Part shown: positions 16,584 to 24,279 of the stretch, piece after piece
How positions within the stretch are numbered: the first letter of the stretch is position 1
Layout of the letters: each line of letters opens with the position of its first letter
DNA from: an uncultured Elusimicrobia bacterium
Lineage (GTDB): Bacteria; Elusimicrobiota; Elusimicrobia; Elusimicrobiales; UBA9959
Assembly (NCBI GenBank): GCA_903867985.1
Contig: CAIPTO010000011.1
Location: 1-41,208, forward strand
Length of the DNA: 41,208 nt
Direction of reading: 5' to 3'
Made by a program: the position numbers and the translations under genes
The notes under the pieces: model-generated
The model's database searches: none
What the model saw: only the letters and a program-made list of their open reading frames with translations
Told to the model about the DNA's origin: nothing

Positions 16584-17966
16584 ATGAAAATAATGCTTGC
16601 CACTCCGCTTATGAAGGAAAGGAGGGCGGATCTGCAGTATATTCCGCTCGGTCTCGGTTATCTCTGCACCGCGCTTAAACGCGCAGGGCACGAAGTTTTA
16701 ATTCTGGATATACGGGCTGAAAGGCTTAACGATCAGCAAATTATTGAGCGCATACGCGCTTTTTCCCCGCGCGTTTTAGGCATTACCGCAAAAACCTGTC
16801 AAATCCGGGAAACGGCATCCCTGTTGAACCTTGCTAAACAGAATTTTCCGGAAATAATTACCGTCGTGGGCGGGCCGCATGTTTCGGCTCTGCCCGAGAG
16901 CACTCTCAGCGAGCTGCCGTCCCTGGATATCGGGGTTTTTGGGGAAGGTGAGTTGACGATCGTGGAACTTTGCGAAGCTTTGAGCGCCGGAGCCGATTTG
17001 AACGGTATCCCGGGGCTGGTGTTCAGGGAAAAAGGGAATATTGTAAAAAACCAGCCGCGCAGCCTGGTGAAGAACCTCGATGACCTGGCATTCCCTGACC
17101 GCGACGCGTTCCCGATAGGCATATATAACCGCTATGCGATAGAATATAAGGCCAAGCCTATAACTTCTATTATCACCACGCGCGGCTGTCCTTACAAATG
17201 TGTATTCTGCTCCAAGTCTGTTTTCGGTGCCGGGGAAAGGCTGCGCAGCGCCGCCAATGTTGTCGCGGAAATGCGGGAGTTAATAGAAGAAAAAGGCTAT
17301 CGGGAAATACATATTCTTGATGACAACTTCACGTCCGATCTTAAGCGGGTCCGGGACATATGCCATGAAATAAAAACCAGAGGGTGGAAAGTGCACTTCT
17401 CGCTTCCAAACGGTATCCGCGTGAATAATTTTGACGATGAACTTGCGGCTTTGTTAAGGGAAGCCGGTTTTTACTGGCTTTGGTTCGGGGTTGAAAGCGG
17501 AGATCCGGAGGTGCTTAAACGCATTAAAAAAGGGATACATCTGGACCAGGTAAGGAAAGCCGTTTCCACAGCTAAAAGGCACGGCTTTTTCACCGGTATG
17601 TATTTTGTGATAGGGCTACCGGGTTCAAGTCCGCGGAGCGAAAAAATGTCTCTGGACCTGGCGCGGGAATTGGAACCTGATGTCATGGGTGTGGGAATTT
17701 TTACTCCGTATCCCGGGTCCGAATTCTATGATCAGCAGACCCATCTTGACTGGAAACATTATCGGCATGATTTTGCGGAACACGGATTTACAGGTTCTCA
17801 GTTCGATACTGATTATATTTTAAAGCAGTTCGACCTTCTTTCCACCAGGTTTTATTTTAGACCGGCGTACTATGTAAATCTCATTCGGAGGCATGGGATG
17901 ATGGGGGTGCGGCGGATACGGCTCAACTTTAAGAATTTTCTGTTTAGGCGTCTAAGGCTTGGGTGA
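16584..17966 (+). CDS. B12-binding-domain radical SAM enzyme
   Basis: This 460-residue protein has an N-terminal cobalamin-binding-type Rossmann domain (about residues 1-140, with PLGLGYLCTALKRAGHEV and VVGGPHVSALPE) and a radical SAM core with CPYKCVFC (C202, C206, C209), ILDDNFTSD and WFGVESGDPEVLKRIKKG. This is the architecture of the B12-dependent radical SAM class that methylates or rearranges unreactive carbons in lipids, antibiotics and cofactors. Lacking DxHxxG, cobalamin would bind without the lower His ligand, as usual in the class. GGAG lies a few bases before the ATG. Next to two glycosyltransferases it may act on a lipid or glycan; that is inference. Confidence 0.85.
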   Translation: MKIMLATPLMKERRADLQYIPLGLGYLCTALKRAGHEVLILDIRAERLNDQQIIERIRAFSPRVLGITAKTCQIRETASLLNLAKQNFPEIITVVGGPHVSALPESTLSELPSLDIGVFGEGELTIVELCEALSAGADLNGIPGLVFREKGNIVKNQPRSLVKNLDDLAFPDRDAFPIGIYNRYAIEYKAKPITSIITTRGCPYKCVFCSKSVFGAGERLRSAANVVAEMRELIEEKGYREIHILDDNFTSDLKRVRDICHEIKTRGWKVHFSLPNGIRVNNFDDELAALLREAGFYWLWFGVESGDPEVLKRIKKGIHLDQVRKAVSTAKRHGFFTGMYFVIGLPGSSPRSEKMSLDLARELEPDVMGVGIFTPYPGSEFYDQQTHLDWKHYRHDFAEHGFTGSQFDTDYILKQFDLLSTRFYFRPAYYVNLIRRHGMMGVRRIRLNFKNFLFRRLRLG

Positions 17967-18048
17967 TAGGCGGCAGCAGACTCCGCATGAGATGTTAATG
18001 AAAATTCGCTTGTGCAGACGGTCGTAAATATATATATTTTCATGAGCT

Positions 18049-19314
18049 ATGATAAAAAATAAATTTGGCTTTGCCCTGATTTTACTGGTGTTCGCCGCCA
18101 CAAATGCCTTTTCCGCGCTTTCCGGCCAGAATAAAAAACAAATACCTGCCGAACTCCCCCCCGTCACGGATCTGGCGGTCATAGACATGCCTTATGATGT
18201 CGGCGGAACAGCTTTACTTAAATGGAATGTCCGGCCCACCGACACGACGGATGTCATTTATAAGATATATGTTTCATCCATGGAGACCGGCGGCTGGATA
18301 AAAGCGGACGAGTTCCCCGCGGACGCCAGGACCGGTAAAGATATTGATCTGCCATTCTGGGCCTGGGAAGTTTCCGCTCACGAGCACGCGGTAAAAGTGG
18401 AGCTTAATAATTTCTACGGAGAGGCGCAGGCGACCGGCGCTCTCTTCCACTTTAAAGTGACGGCGGTGAAAAACAATATTAGCTGTGACAGTCAGGTTGT
18501 TTCGGCCAAAACAGTCAGCAACTGGTTCCGCCTGGACAGGGTGAACAATCTTGTGCTGCTCATCGTAATTATAATTATTTTCTTCTGGGCCGTTTCCCAC
18601 GCCAAGCGCAAAGGACTCTTCATCCGCCGCATAGCGGGCCTTGACGCCATAGACGAAGCCATCGGCCGCGCCACCGAGATGGGCAAGCCCATCTATTATG
18701 TGCCAGGCATCGGCGGTATGAGCTCCATTTCCACTATCGCTTCCGCTTTTATCCTTGGCGAGGTTTCCAAGAAAGTGGCGCAGTATGACAGCCAGATAAA
18801 AGTTCCTCATTACGATCCCATCGTCATGACCGTCTGCAAGGAAGTTGTAAAGCAGGCGTTTCTGGAAGCCGGACGGCCGGATTCCTACCGGGAAGATATT
18901 AACCAGTTCATAAGCCAGGACCAGTTCTCCTACGCGGCCTCCGTGGACGGTATGATCTCCCGCGAGAAGCCTGCCGCCGTATTCTTTATGGGCTATTTCA
19001 TGGCGGAATCGCTGCTGATGGCGGAGGTCGGCGCTACCACAGGAGCGATACAGATAGCCGGCACCGACAGTGAAGGTCAGCTCCCCTTCTTCTTCACGGC
19101 CTGCGACTATACCCTTATAGGCGAGGAACTATATGCAGCCGGCGCTTACCTGTCCAAGGAGCCTATGCTGCTCAGCGCTCTCAAGGTTCAGGATTTTGGA
19201 AAACTTTTGGTTATGGTGTCGGTTTTTTTCGGCATTATACTCGTGGTTATCGGCGCCAAACTGCACTGGGACCCGTTCGTGCAGGGCATTCTTAATTTGT
19301 TTAAGGCGTATTAG
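18049..19314 (+). CDS. FN3-like membrane protein, first gene of a four-gene membrane set
   Basis: This 421-residue protein has a signal peptide (residues 1-23), a fibronectin-III-like domain outside the membrane (about 38-150: LPPVTDLAVIDMP, GGTALLKWNV, YKIYVSS, FHFKVTAV), a strong transmembrane helix (167-183), a cytoplasmic alpha/beta region rich in conserved-looking motifs (GKPIYYVPGIGGMSS, IQIAGTDSEGQLPFFF) and a second helix near the end (about 387-404). From memory it resembles proteins labelled DUF6754, but that cannot be checked here. The start lies after a TATATATATT stretch without a clear Shine-Dalgarno. The role is unknown; three more membrane genes follow on the same strand. Confidence 0.65.
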   Translation: MIKNKFGFALILLVFAATNAFSALSGQNKKQIPAELPPVTDLAVIDMPYDVGGTALLKWNVRPTDTTDVIYKIYVSSMETGGWIKADEFPADARTGKDIDLPFWAWEVSAHEHAVKVELNNFYGEAQATGALFHFKVTAVKNNISCDSQVVSAKTVSNWFRLDRVNNLVLLIVIIIIFFWAVSHAKRKGLFIRRIAGLDAIDEAIGRATEMGKPIYYVPGIGGMSSISTIASAFILGEVSKKVAQYDSQIKVPHYDPIVMTVCKEVVKQAFLEAGRPDSYREDINQFISQDQFSYAASVDGMISREKPAAVFFMGYFMAESLLMAEVGATTGAIQIAGTDSEGQLPFFFTACDYTLIGEELYAAGAYLSKEPMLLSALKVQDFGKLLVMVSVFFGIILVVIGAKLHWDPFVQGILNLFKAY

Positions 19315-19315
19315 G

Positions 19316-19393
19316 TTAGTGAATAGTGGTCAGTGGATAGTGAACGGAAATAAAAAATCTAACCACTTGCCACTTAGCACTAAGCACCTTAGT
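19316..19393 (+). repeat. Intergenic heptamer fold-back, AGTGGAT family
   Basis: Words such as TTAGTGA, ATAGTGG, TCAGTGG and ATAGTGA (19316-19343) are followed after a short AT-rich loop by complementary words (AACCACT, TGCCACT, TAGCACT; about 19360-19393). The element fills the gap between the first two membrane genes. The first arm is very similar to 35764-35790, which lies inside the phosphopantetheinyl transferase coding sequence. Confidence 0.75.
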
Positions 19394-19403
19394 TAAAAAA
19401 TAT

Positions 19404-20072
19404 ATGAAACTGATAAAAAAACAAATACCTCTGGCGATAGTGTTCTTTTTCGGTGTGCTGACCCTGGCCTCATATTACGTCCCGCACAAAGTTTCCGTCG
19501 ATTTTATGGAGATGATGAATAAGTGGGAGAACATCGTTTCCGCGTTTGCGTTCTTCCTGGGGCTGATAAGTCTCTTTTATTCGCATTATCACAAGATTTC
19601 CAGGAAGGCGGACGGTTGGGGCTATAGCCTGTTCGTTTATATAGGTTTTTTTGCCATGGTCGTCCCCGCGATCCTTTGCCACGGCAAACTTATGGGCGCC
19701 GCCGGTCAGACAGCGCTAGGTTGGTCTTTCAGCTTCATGTATAACCCTCTGAGCGCTACGATGTTCGCTGTGCTGGCCTTCTACATAGTGTCCACAGCTT
19801 ACCGCTCCTTCAGGATAAAATCGCTGCAGGCATTCGTCCTGTTCATGGCGGCTTTCCTCCTGATACTGGGCAAAGTGCCGCTTGGCCAGATCATCTGGGA
19901 TTCTGTTCTCGGCTGGACCGGGGCCGGAGTTGACCAGGTGATCGAGTGGATTATGGGCGTTCCCGCCGTGGCAGGTAAGCGAGGCATCATGATAGGTATT
20001 GCGATCGGCGCCATCGTAACCTCATTTAAGATAATCTTCGGCATCGAAAGACAATACATGGGTAAGGATTGA
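19404..20072 (+). CDS. Polytopic membrane protein of unknown function
   Basis: This 222-residue protein has about six hydrophobic segments separated by short loops, starting with a Lys-rich MKLIKKQIP end. Family not recognised. The third helix region carries a His pair (FYSHYHKIS). The last part (VDQVIEWIMGVPAVAGKRGIMIG) could be a cytoplasmic loop before the final helix. The start has no good Shine-Dalgarno. The next gene starts 5 nt after its stop, so both must be in one operon. Confidence 0.65.
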   Translation: MKLIKKQIPLAIVFFFGVLTLASYYVPHKVSVDFMEMMNKWENIVSAFAFFLGLISLFYSHYHKISRKADGWGYSLFVYIGFFAMVVPAILCHGKLMGAAGQTALGWSFSFMYNPLSATMFAVLAFYIVSTAYRSFRIKSLQAFVLFMAAFLLILGKVPLGQIIWDSVLGWTGAGVDQVIEWIMGVPAVAGKRGIMIGIAIGAIVTSFKIIFGIERQYMGKD

Positions 20073-20077
20073 CCGTT

Positions 20078-20902
20078 ATGCTCAAGGAAAAACTTCAAAA
20101 ATTCTTTAAAATAGACCGGCGCTGGATCTTTCTGTTGCTGGCCGTGGTGCTGTTCGCCCCCATTATAAAGCCGATCGGCCTGCCGAACAAAACGATATCC
20201 AGGGACGTTCAGCACGCGTTCGATTATATAGATAAGCTTCCCGCCGGGTCCTTTGTATTATTCTCGCTTGACTACGATCCCGCCACCAGGCCCGAACTGC
20301 ATCCGCAGGCTGTGGCCATGGTCCGCCATGCTTTCAAGAAGAACCTTCGTGTGGGTGTGGTCACCTACATAGCCGGCTCCACCGGGCTTATAGGTCAGAT
20401 CTTCGCGACGGTTCCAGCGGAATATAAAAAGGTCAATGGTAGTGATTACGTGATTTTCCCATATATGGCCAACGCTGTGGCCGTCATGACCCAGATGGCC
20501 TCTGATTTCTACGGCATTTATGACAAAGATCAGGATGGCCGGGACGCCCGGACTCTGCCTGTGATGCAGGGGATAAAGAATTATAAGAACATAGCCATGA
20601 TAGTCAGCATCACGGGCACTTCAATGCTGGATTACTGGGTCGCCTATGTCGGTGATAAATTTTCCGTACCTGTTGTAGGCGGAGTTACGGCGATAAGCCA
20701 GCCTGGCTATGGCCCTTACCTGCAGACCGGTCAACTCAAGGGTCTTATCGGCGGTATGAAAGGCGCGGCTGAATATGAATCTCTTATCAAGGAACCGGGT
20801 AAAGGCACCTCCGGAATCGATTCGCTGAATCTGGCGCATCTTCTGGTGCTGGCGCTGATATTGACGTCCAACATTATACTGCTGATAATTAAGTATTTGT
20901 AA
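20078..20902 (+). CDS. Membrane-anchored protein of unknown function
   Basis: This 274-residue protein has a single helix at each end (about residues 15-32 and 250-271) around a 210-residue alpha/beta domain. That domain opens FDYIDKLPAGSFVLFSLDYDPATRPELHPQ and has GVVTYIAGSTGLIGQIF, a Rossmann-like pattern, and SITGTSMLDYWV. The topology puts the domain on one side of the membrane. No family was recognised. The ATG at 20078 has AAGGA ten nucleotides upstream and is preferred over the TTG at 20069, which overlaps the previous stop. Its position in the membrane set suggests it is a subunit of one complex. Confidence 0.65.
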   Translation: MLKEKLQKFFKIDRRWIFLLLAVVLFAPIIKPIGLPNKTISRDVQHAFDYIDKLPAGSFVLFSLDYDPATRPELHPQAVAMVRHAFKKNLRVGVVTYIAGSTGLIGQIFATVPAEYKKVNGSDYVIFPYMANAVAVMTQMASDFYGIYDKDQDGRDARTLPVMQGIKNYKNIAMIVSITGTSMLDYWVAYVGDKFSVPVVGGVTAISQPGYGPYLQTGQLKGLIGGMKGAAEYESLIKEPGKGTSGIDSLNLAHLLVLALILTSNIILLIIKYL

Positions 20903-20906
20903 TTAT

Positions 20907-20980
20907 TTGCCATATGCCATTGGCCCTTTGCCATTTGCTTTGAAGAGTCCCTGAATATTCTGCGTATGGCGAATAGCAAA
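20907..20980 (+). repeat. Intergenic heptamer fold-back, TTGCCAT family
   Basis: Five heptamers in register (TTGCCAT, ATGCCAT, TGGCCCT, TTGCCAT, TTGCTTT; 20907-20941) are followed by a weaker complementary arm (TATGGCGAATAGCAAAC, 20964-20980). The element lies directly after the stop of the previous gene and before the Shine-Dalgarno of the next. Related words occur at 33581-33615 and 35403-35452. Confidence 0.75.
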
Positions 20981-21014
20981 CAAATAGTTTTATTGATATT
21001 AGAGGAGAACAGCA

Positions 21015-21743
21015 ATGTCTGAAACCTGGATGATAGCGGGCGCGTGGATAGCGGCGGGGCTCACCGTATTTCTGTTCAGTTTTCTTTATAAGGATAATCC
21101 CTTCTTTAAAATAGCCGAACACCTGTACCTGGGGGCCGGCATGGGTTGGTGGTTCCAGGTGTATGTATACAATATCCTTGGGCCCAAAGTCTGGACGCCG
21201 TTGGTTAACCACGATTGGATGGTCCTTATCCCCGCTATATTGGGACTTTCCCTCGTCACGCAGTTTGTCCCAAAAATATCATGGGTTTCGCGTTATGGTT
21301 TCACATTCCTGATGGGTTACGGCTCCGGGCTGGCCATACCGGCGGGCCTCTCCACGGATTTCATCAGTCAGATAGGAGGGACAATCAGACCGCTGTCAAT
21401 GATGGCTTCCATGACTCCCTGGGCCATTTTCAATTCGCTTCTTGTGGCGTTTGGCGTTATTTGCGTATTGTTCTATTTCTTCTTTTCGGTGGAACACAAG
21501 GGACATTTTAAAAAGGTTTCCAATATCGGTGTTTATTTCCTGATGATCTACTTCGGAGCGGCCTTCGGCAACACGGTCATGGCACGTTTCTCGCTGCTTT
21601 ACGGCCGGTTTGACGATCTGTACACCTTCTCGGCCTCCAAATATCTGTACGCCACGCAGATCATTCTGGCGGGTATGATAATTTATTTCGCTATACACGG
21701 TCTTATGAACAGGGGCAAAAAACAAGCGGAAGCCGTAAACTAG
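21015..21743 (+). CDS. Polytopic membrane protein of unknown function, last of the set
   Basis: This 242-residue protein has about seven hydrophobic segments. The N-terminal part contains KIAEHLYLGAGMGWWFQVYV and the middle a glycine-rich GYGSGLAIPAGL turn that might face a pore; the end is basic (NRGKKQAEAVN) and probably cytoplasmic. No family was recognised. A good AGAGGAG lies 7-8 nt before the ATG. It is the fourth consecutive gene of the set and is followed by a strong hairpin. Confidence 0.65.
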   Translation: MSETWMIAGAWIAAGLTVFLFSFLYKDNPFFKIAEHLYLGAGMGWWFQVYVYNILGPKVWTPLVNHDWMVLIPAILGLSLVTQFVPKISWVSRYGFTFLMGYGSGLAIPAGLSTDFISQIGGTIRPLSMMASMTPWAIFNSLLVAFGVICVLFYFFFSVEHKGHFKKVSNIGVYFLMIYFGAAFGNTVMARFSLLYGRFDDLYTFSASKYLYATQIILAGMIIYFAIHGLMNRGKKQAEAVN

Positions 21744-21804
21744 AGGAATAGAAGAGAGTAAATACTGATTCCCCAATTTCCCTGGTCCGCGCCTTCCTAA
21801 AGAA

Positions 21805-21834
21805 AAGCGCCCGATAGCTTAGCTATGGGCGCTT
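21805..21834. terminator. Strong hairpin between convergent operons
   Basis: AAGCGCCCGATAGCT pairs with AGCTATGGGCGCTT, with one bulged G. On the plus strand a run of T (21849-21856) follows at some distance; on the minus strand a weak TTCTTT follows. It sits between the convergent membrane-set operon and the ppiC end of the hydrogenase operon, so it probably ends transcription from one or both sides. Confidence 0.6.
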
Positions 21835-21862
21835 CGCGAGTTGTGTGGTTTTTTTCCTGGTG

Positions 21863-21898
21863 CCAATCCTCTAAATCTTCCAGTCCTCTAATCTTCTA
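21863..21898 (-). repeat. Octamer repeat, TAGAGGAC family, touching a stop codon
   Basis: Read on the minus strand, words such as TAGAGGAC, TGGAAGAT and TAGAGGAT follow the ppiC stop codon directly. The same words occur inside the synthase coding sequence at 40918-40953. Confidence 0.7.
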
Positions 21899-22756
21899 TT
21901 TTACCACTTCTATCTTCGCCTTCTGGCGCAGTTCGGACACCAGTTCCGGCAGTTTTTGGGTTACAGCCTGGTTTACGAGGGTGATCTTAAGTTCCGCTTT
22001 GAGGGTGTCATCCAGTTTGGCGCTCTCCCCGGGTTTGGAGGATTCCAGTTTGAAAATGCTGTAGCCGTTGCCGGTTATTATAGGTTTGGTGTATTGTCCG
22101 GGGGTAAGAGCGAAGATCTCTTTCTCTATCTCGGGTATCAGCAGGCCTTTTGAGATGGAACCGATATCTCCGTTTTTCTTGCGAAGATTTTCGTCCGTGG
22201 ATTTTAGTCCGGAAAGTTTGGCGAAATCCGCGCCCGCCGAGAGTGCAAGGTAGGCGTCGTCGGCCTCGGCCTTGGTTCCTACATAGATCTGGAGCAGTTT
22301 AAAGCTCTCGGGCTTGCCGAGTTTATCTTTATTCTGTTCAAAGAAGGTTTTAACATCCGCGTCGGTTACGCTGATGCCCTTTGCCGCGATGATAGTGTTC
22401 TTGATCAGCAGCTGGCTTTTAATCAGTTCCCTTACGTCGGCGCTTGTCCAACCTACGGCCTTTAGGTTATTCTCGAACTCTTTCTTATCCTTGTAGCCAG
22501 TGGCGAGTGTTTCAAAGCGTTTGTCGGCTTCTTTGGCGTCATATGAGATATTAAGTCTGGCGGCTTCTTTAAGCAGAAGCTTCTCGTCTATAAGGTCGGA
22601 GAGGCCCTTGGCGGAATACTGCCACCACAACTTTTTGGTGATGTCAGCGGAAGTCACCTTATCGCCGTCAACCGTGACTACGACGCGTTCCTGGGCGCAT
22701 GCAATGCCGGACGCAAGGCCCATAAATACCGCAAAAAATATAAGTGTTTTTTTCAT
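21896..22756 (-). CDS. PpiC-type (parvulin) peptidyl-prolyl isomerase, exported
   Basis: This 286-residue protein has a signal peptide ending ASGIACAQ, a SurA-like helical N-terminal part (about 25-140: VVVTVDGDKVTSADI, LIDEKLLLKEAARL), a parvulin-like domain (about 150-245: FKLLQIYVGTKAEADDA, GDIGSISKGLLIPEIEKEIF, GQYTKPIITGNGYSIFKLES) and a C-terminal helix. It should help folding of exported proteins. AGGAG precedes the ATG. It lies 44 nt after the MscS gene at the end of the hydrogenase operon. Some conserved parvulin His residues are not evident, so it might be mainly a chaperone. Confidence 0.85.
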   Translation of the reverse strand: MKKTLIFFAVFMGLASGIACAQERVVVTVDGDKVTSADITKKLWWQYSAKGLSDLIDEKLLLKEAARLNISYDAKEADKRFETLATGYKDKKEFENNLKAVGWTSADVRELIKSQLLIKNTIIAAKGISVTDADVKTFFEQNKDKLGKPESFKLLQIYVGTKAEADDAYLALSAGADFAKLSGLKSTDENLRKKNGDIGSISKGLLIPEIEKEIFALTPGQYTKPIITGNGYSIFKLESSKPGESAKLDDTLKAELKITLVNQAVTQKLPELVSELRQKAKIEVVK

Positions 22757-22799
22757 CCTATTCTCCTTTTATTCGGTATTCTACGCTTTCCGCTTTGCG

Positions 22800-22819
22800 G
22801 CTATTTGTTAACAAATAGC
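22800..22819. promoter_or_regulatory. 20-bp perfect palindrome at the MscS stop codon
   Basis: GCTATTTG-TTAA-CAAATAGC is self-complementary over all 20 bases and includes the stop codon of the MscS gene. As RNA it could form an eight-pair hairpin with a TTAA loop between MscS and ppiC. It is not followed by a T run, so it is a poor terminator; it could limit read-through, mark an RNA end, or bind a dimeric regulator. Confidence 0.5.
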
Positions 22820-23862
22820 GTCTGGGTCGGGTAGGCGAAGGCTATATCTTCTTTTGCAAAAGCCTCAAGGATGCTCAGCAGTATCTGTTCCTGCGTGTTC
22901 ATGTAAATCAGGTAGTCGCCGGTGGCCATGTAATAGACCGTTTCAAAATCTATTGAGGAGTCGCCGGTATTGTAAAGGTTTGACCGCTCGAATTCAGTGC
23001 CGGCGCGCTCAAGGATGGCCGCCTTTATCAGCGCCGGTATCTTGCGCAGTTTTTCAGGCGCGGTCTGATACACGACCCCGGTCTTGAATACCACCCGGCG
23101 TTTATTTAGATCCTTGTAGTTCCTGATCCGGGAGGACAGCAGATTTGAGTTGGATATCACCACCATTTCGCCGGATATGCTGCGTATGCGCGTGGACTTA
23201 AGACCTATGTGCTCTATAGTGCCGGACACGGTGTCGGAAACCACAAAATCACCTATATTGAAAGGTTTATCCAGCAGAATGACGAAAAAATTGAAGAGAT
23301 CGCCCAGTATGGCTTGGGCGGCCAGAGCTACGGCGACGCCGCCGATGCCGAGGCCGGTAAGCACCGCTGACACGTTGACGCCGATATTATCAAGCACGAA
23401 AAGAGCCGCGGCGGCCCAGATAAGCGCCCGCAGTATGACTTGCGTGCTGTGCACTACCGACTTTTTGGCGGTTTCAGAGAGGCCGCGCTGGGCGACGGTC
23501 TTGTTTATCCAGTAGTTCAGGAGGCGCTGGACCAGAGTGATGGCGCGGTAGGTGAAAACCACCAGCAGGATGAGGGTGAGGGCCTTGTCAAATCCGGGGG
23601 CGCGGTTAAGTAATCTGATAGCCAGGTAAATGGCTATCAGCCCGTATTCCATCGGACGGATCATGGTGATAAGTTCGATAGCCAGGTCGTCCAGATCTGT
23701 CTCGGTTTTTGCGGCCAGCTTTTGGAGCTTTGCAAAGACTATATGCCTGAGAAAATAAAGAAAGATAAGGGCGGCGGCGAATAGCGCGGCCGCGTAAAGA
23801 TAACCGGAAACTCTGTTTCCAAAGAGTTCCGCGCTTAGGAGAGCGTTGATATCGGCGTTCAT
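22801..23862 (-). CDS. MscS-family mechanosensitive channel
   Basis: This 353-residue protein has about four N-terminal membrane helices, the pore-lining helix with the glycine/alanine pattern GLGIGGVAVALAAQAILGDL, the following NFFVILLDKPFNIGDFV, the beta domain (VSGTIEHIGLKSTRIR) and an alpha/beta end. This matches small-conductance mechanosensitive channels that release solutes on osmotic shock. Its start is 3 nt after the stop of the hydrogenase ferredoxin subunit, so it is in the same operon, an unusual companion. Whether it serves the hydrogenase (ion leak) or is merely co-expressed is unknown. Confidence 0.9.
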   Translation of the reverse strand: MNADINALLSAELFGNRVSGYLYAAALFAAALIFLYFLRHIVFAKLQKLAAKTETDLDDLAIELITMIRPMEYGLIAIYLAIRLLNRAPGFDKALTLILLVVFTYRAITLVQRLLNYWINKTVAQRGLSETAKKSVVHSTQVILRALIWAAAALFVLDNIGVNVSAVLTGLGIGGVAVALAAQAILGDLFNFFVILLDKPFNIGDFVVSDTVSGTIEHIGLKSTRIRSISGEMVVISNSNLLSSRIRNYKDLNKRRVVFKTGVVYQTAPEKLRKIPALIKAAILERAGTEFERSNLYNTGDSSIDFETVYYMATGDYLIYMNTQEQILLSILEAFAKEDIAFAYPTQTLFVNK

Positions 23863-23865
23863 ATG

Positions 23866-24267
23866 CTATTTGTAGTGAAGTATAAGGGTCCTGCGGTCGG
23901 TGTGCGCCAGCTCGAAGTCCTGAGTAGAAATAAGCGCCTTCTTGGGGCAGATATCAACGCACTGCGCGCAGTATATACATCGGTCCAGGCTCATTATGCA
24001 GTCGAATTTCTTTTTCGCCGGAACCGGAACCGCGCCTTCCGCGACCGGCGCCGCCGCCGGCTGTTCGGCCGATAGAATTATTTCTATAGCCTTTGCGGGA
24101 CATGCGCGCACGCACATCTTGCAGCCGATGCATTTGTCGGATTCAAAGGCTATGCGTCCACGGAAGCGGGCGTCCACAACAGCCTTCTCAAAAGGGTAAT
24201 TACAAGTCGCCTTTTCCTTAAAAAGGTTACTGAGGACTTCGCCTAAAGCTCTTGCCGGTTTTTTCAT
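23866..24267 (-). CDS. [NiFe] hydrogenase, two-cluster ferredoxin subunit (NuoI-like)
   Basis: This 133-residue protein has two 4Fe-4S motifs, CIGCKMCVRACP and CIYCAQCVDICP, separated by an Ala/Pro-rich insert (AEQPAAAPVAEGAVPVPAKKK) that is unusually long for NuoI. The protein is the wire between the electron donor, probably reduced ferredoxin, and the small subunit. It is shorter than NuoI of E. coli (about 180 residues), as is common in group 4 hydrogenases. It is the last hydrogenase subunit gene, 12 nt after the H-like gene. Confidence 0.9.
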   Translation of the reverse strand: MKKPARALGEVLSNLFKEKATCNYPFEKAVVDARFRGRIAFESDKCIGCKMCVRACPAKAIEIILSAEQPAAAPVAEGAVPVPAKKKFDCIMSLDRCIYCAQCVDICPKKALISTQDFELAHTDRRTLILHYK

Positions 24268-24279
24268 AAGCGGTTTTAT

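Noticed and set aside
19316-20980. CRISPR-like arrays
   Set aside because: The repeated words are 7-8 bp, degenerate and contiguous without spacers, and no cas genes are present.
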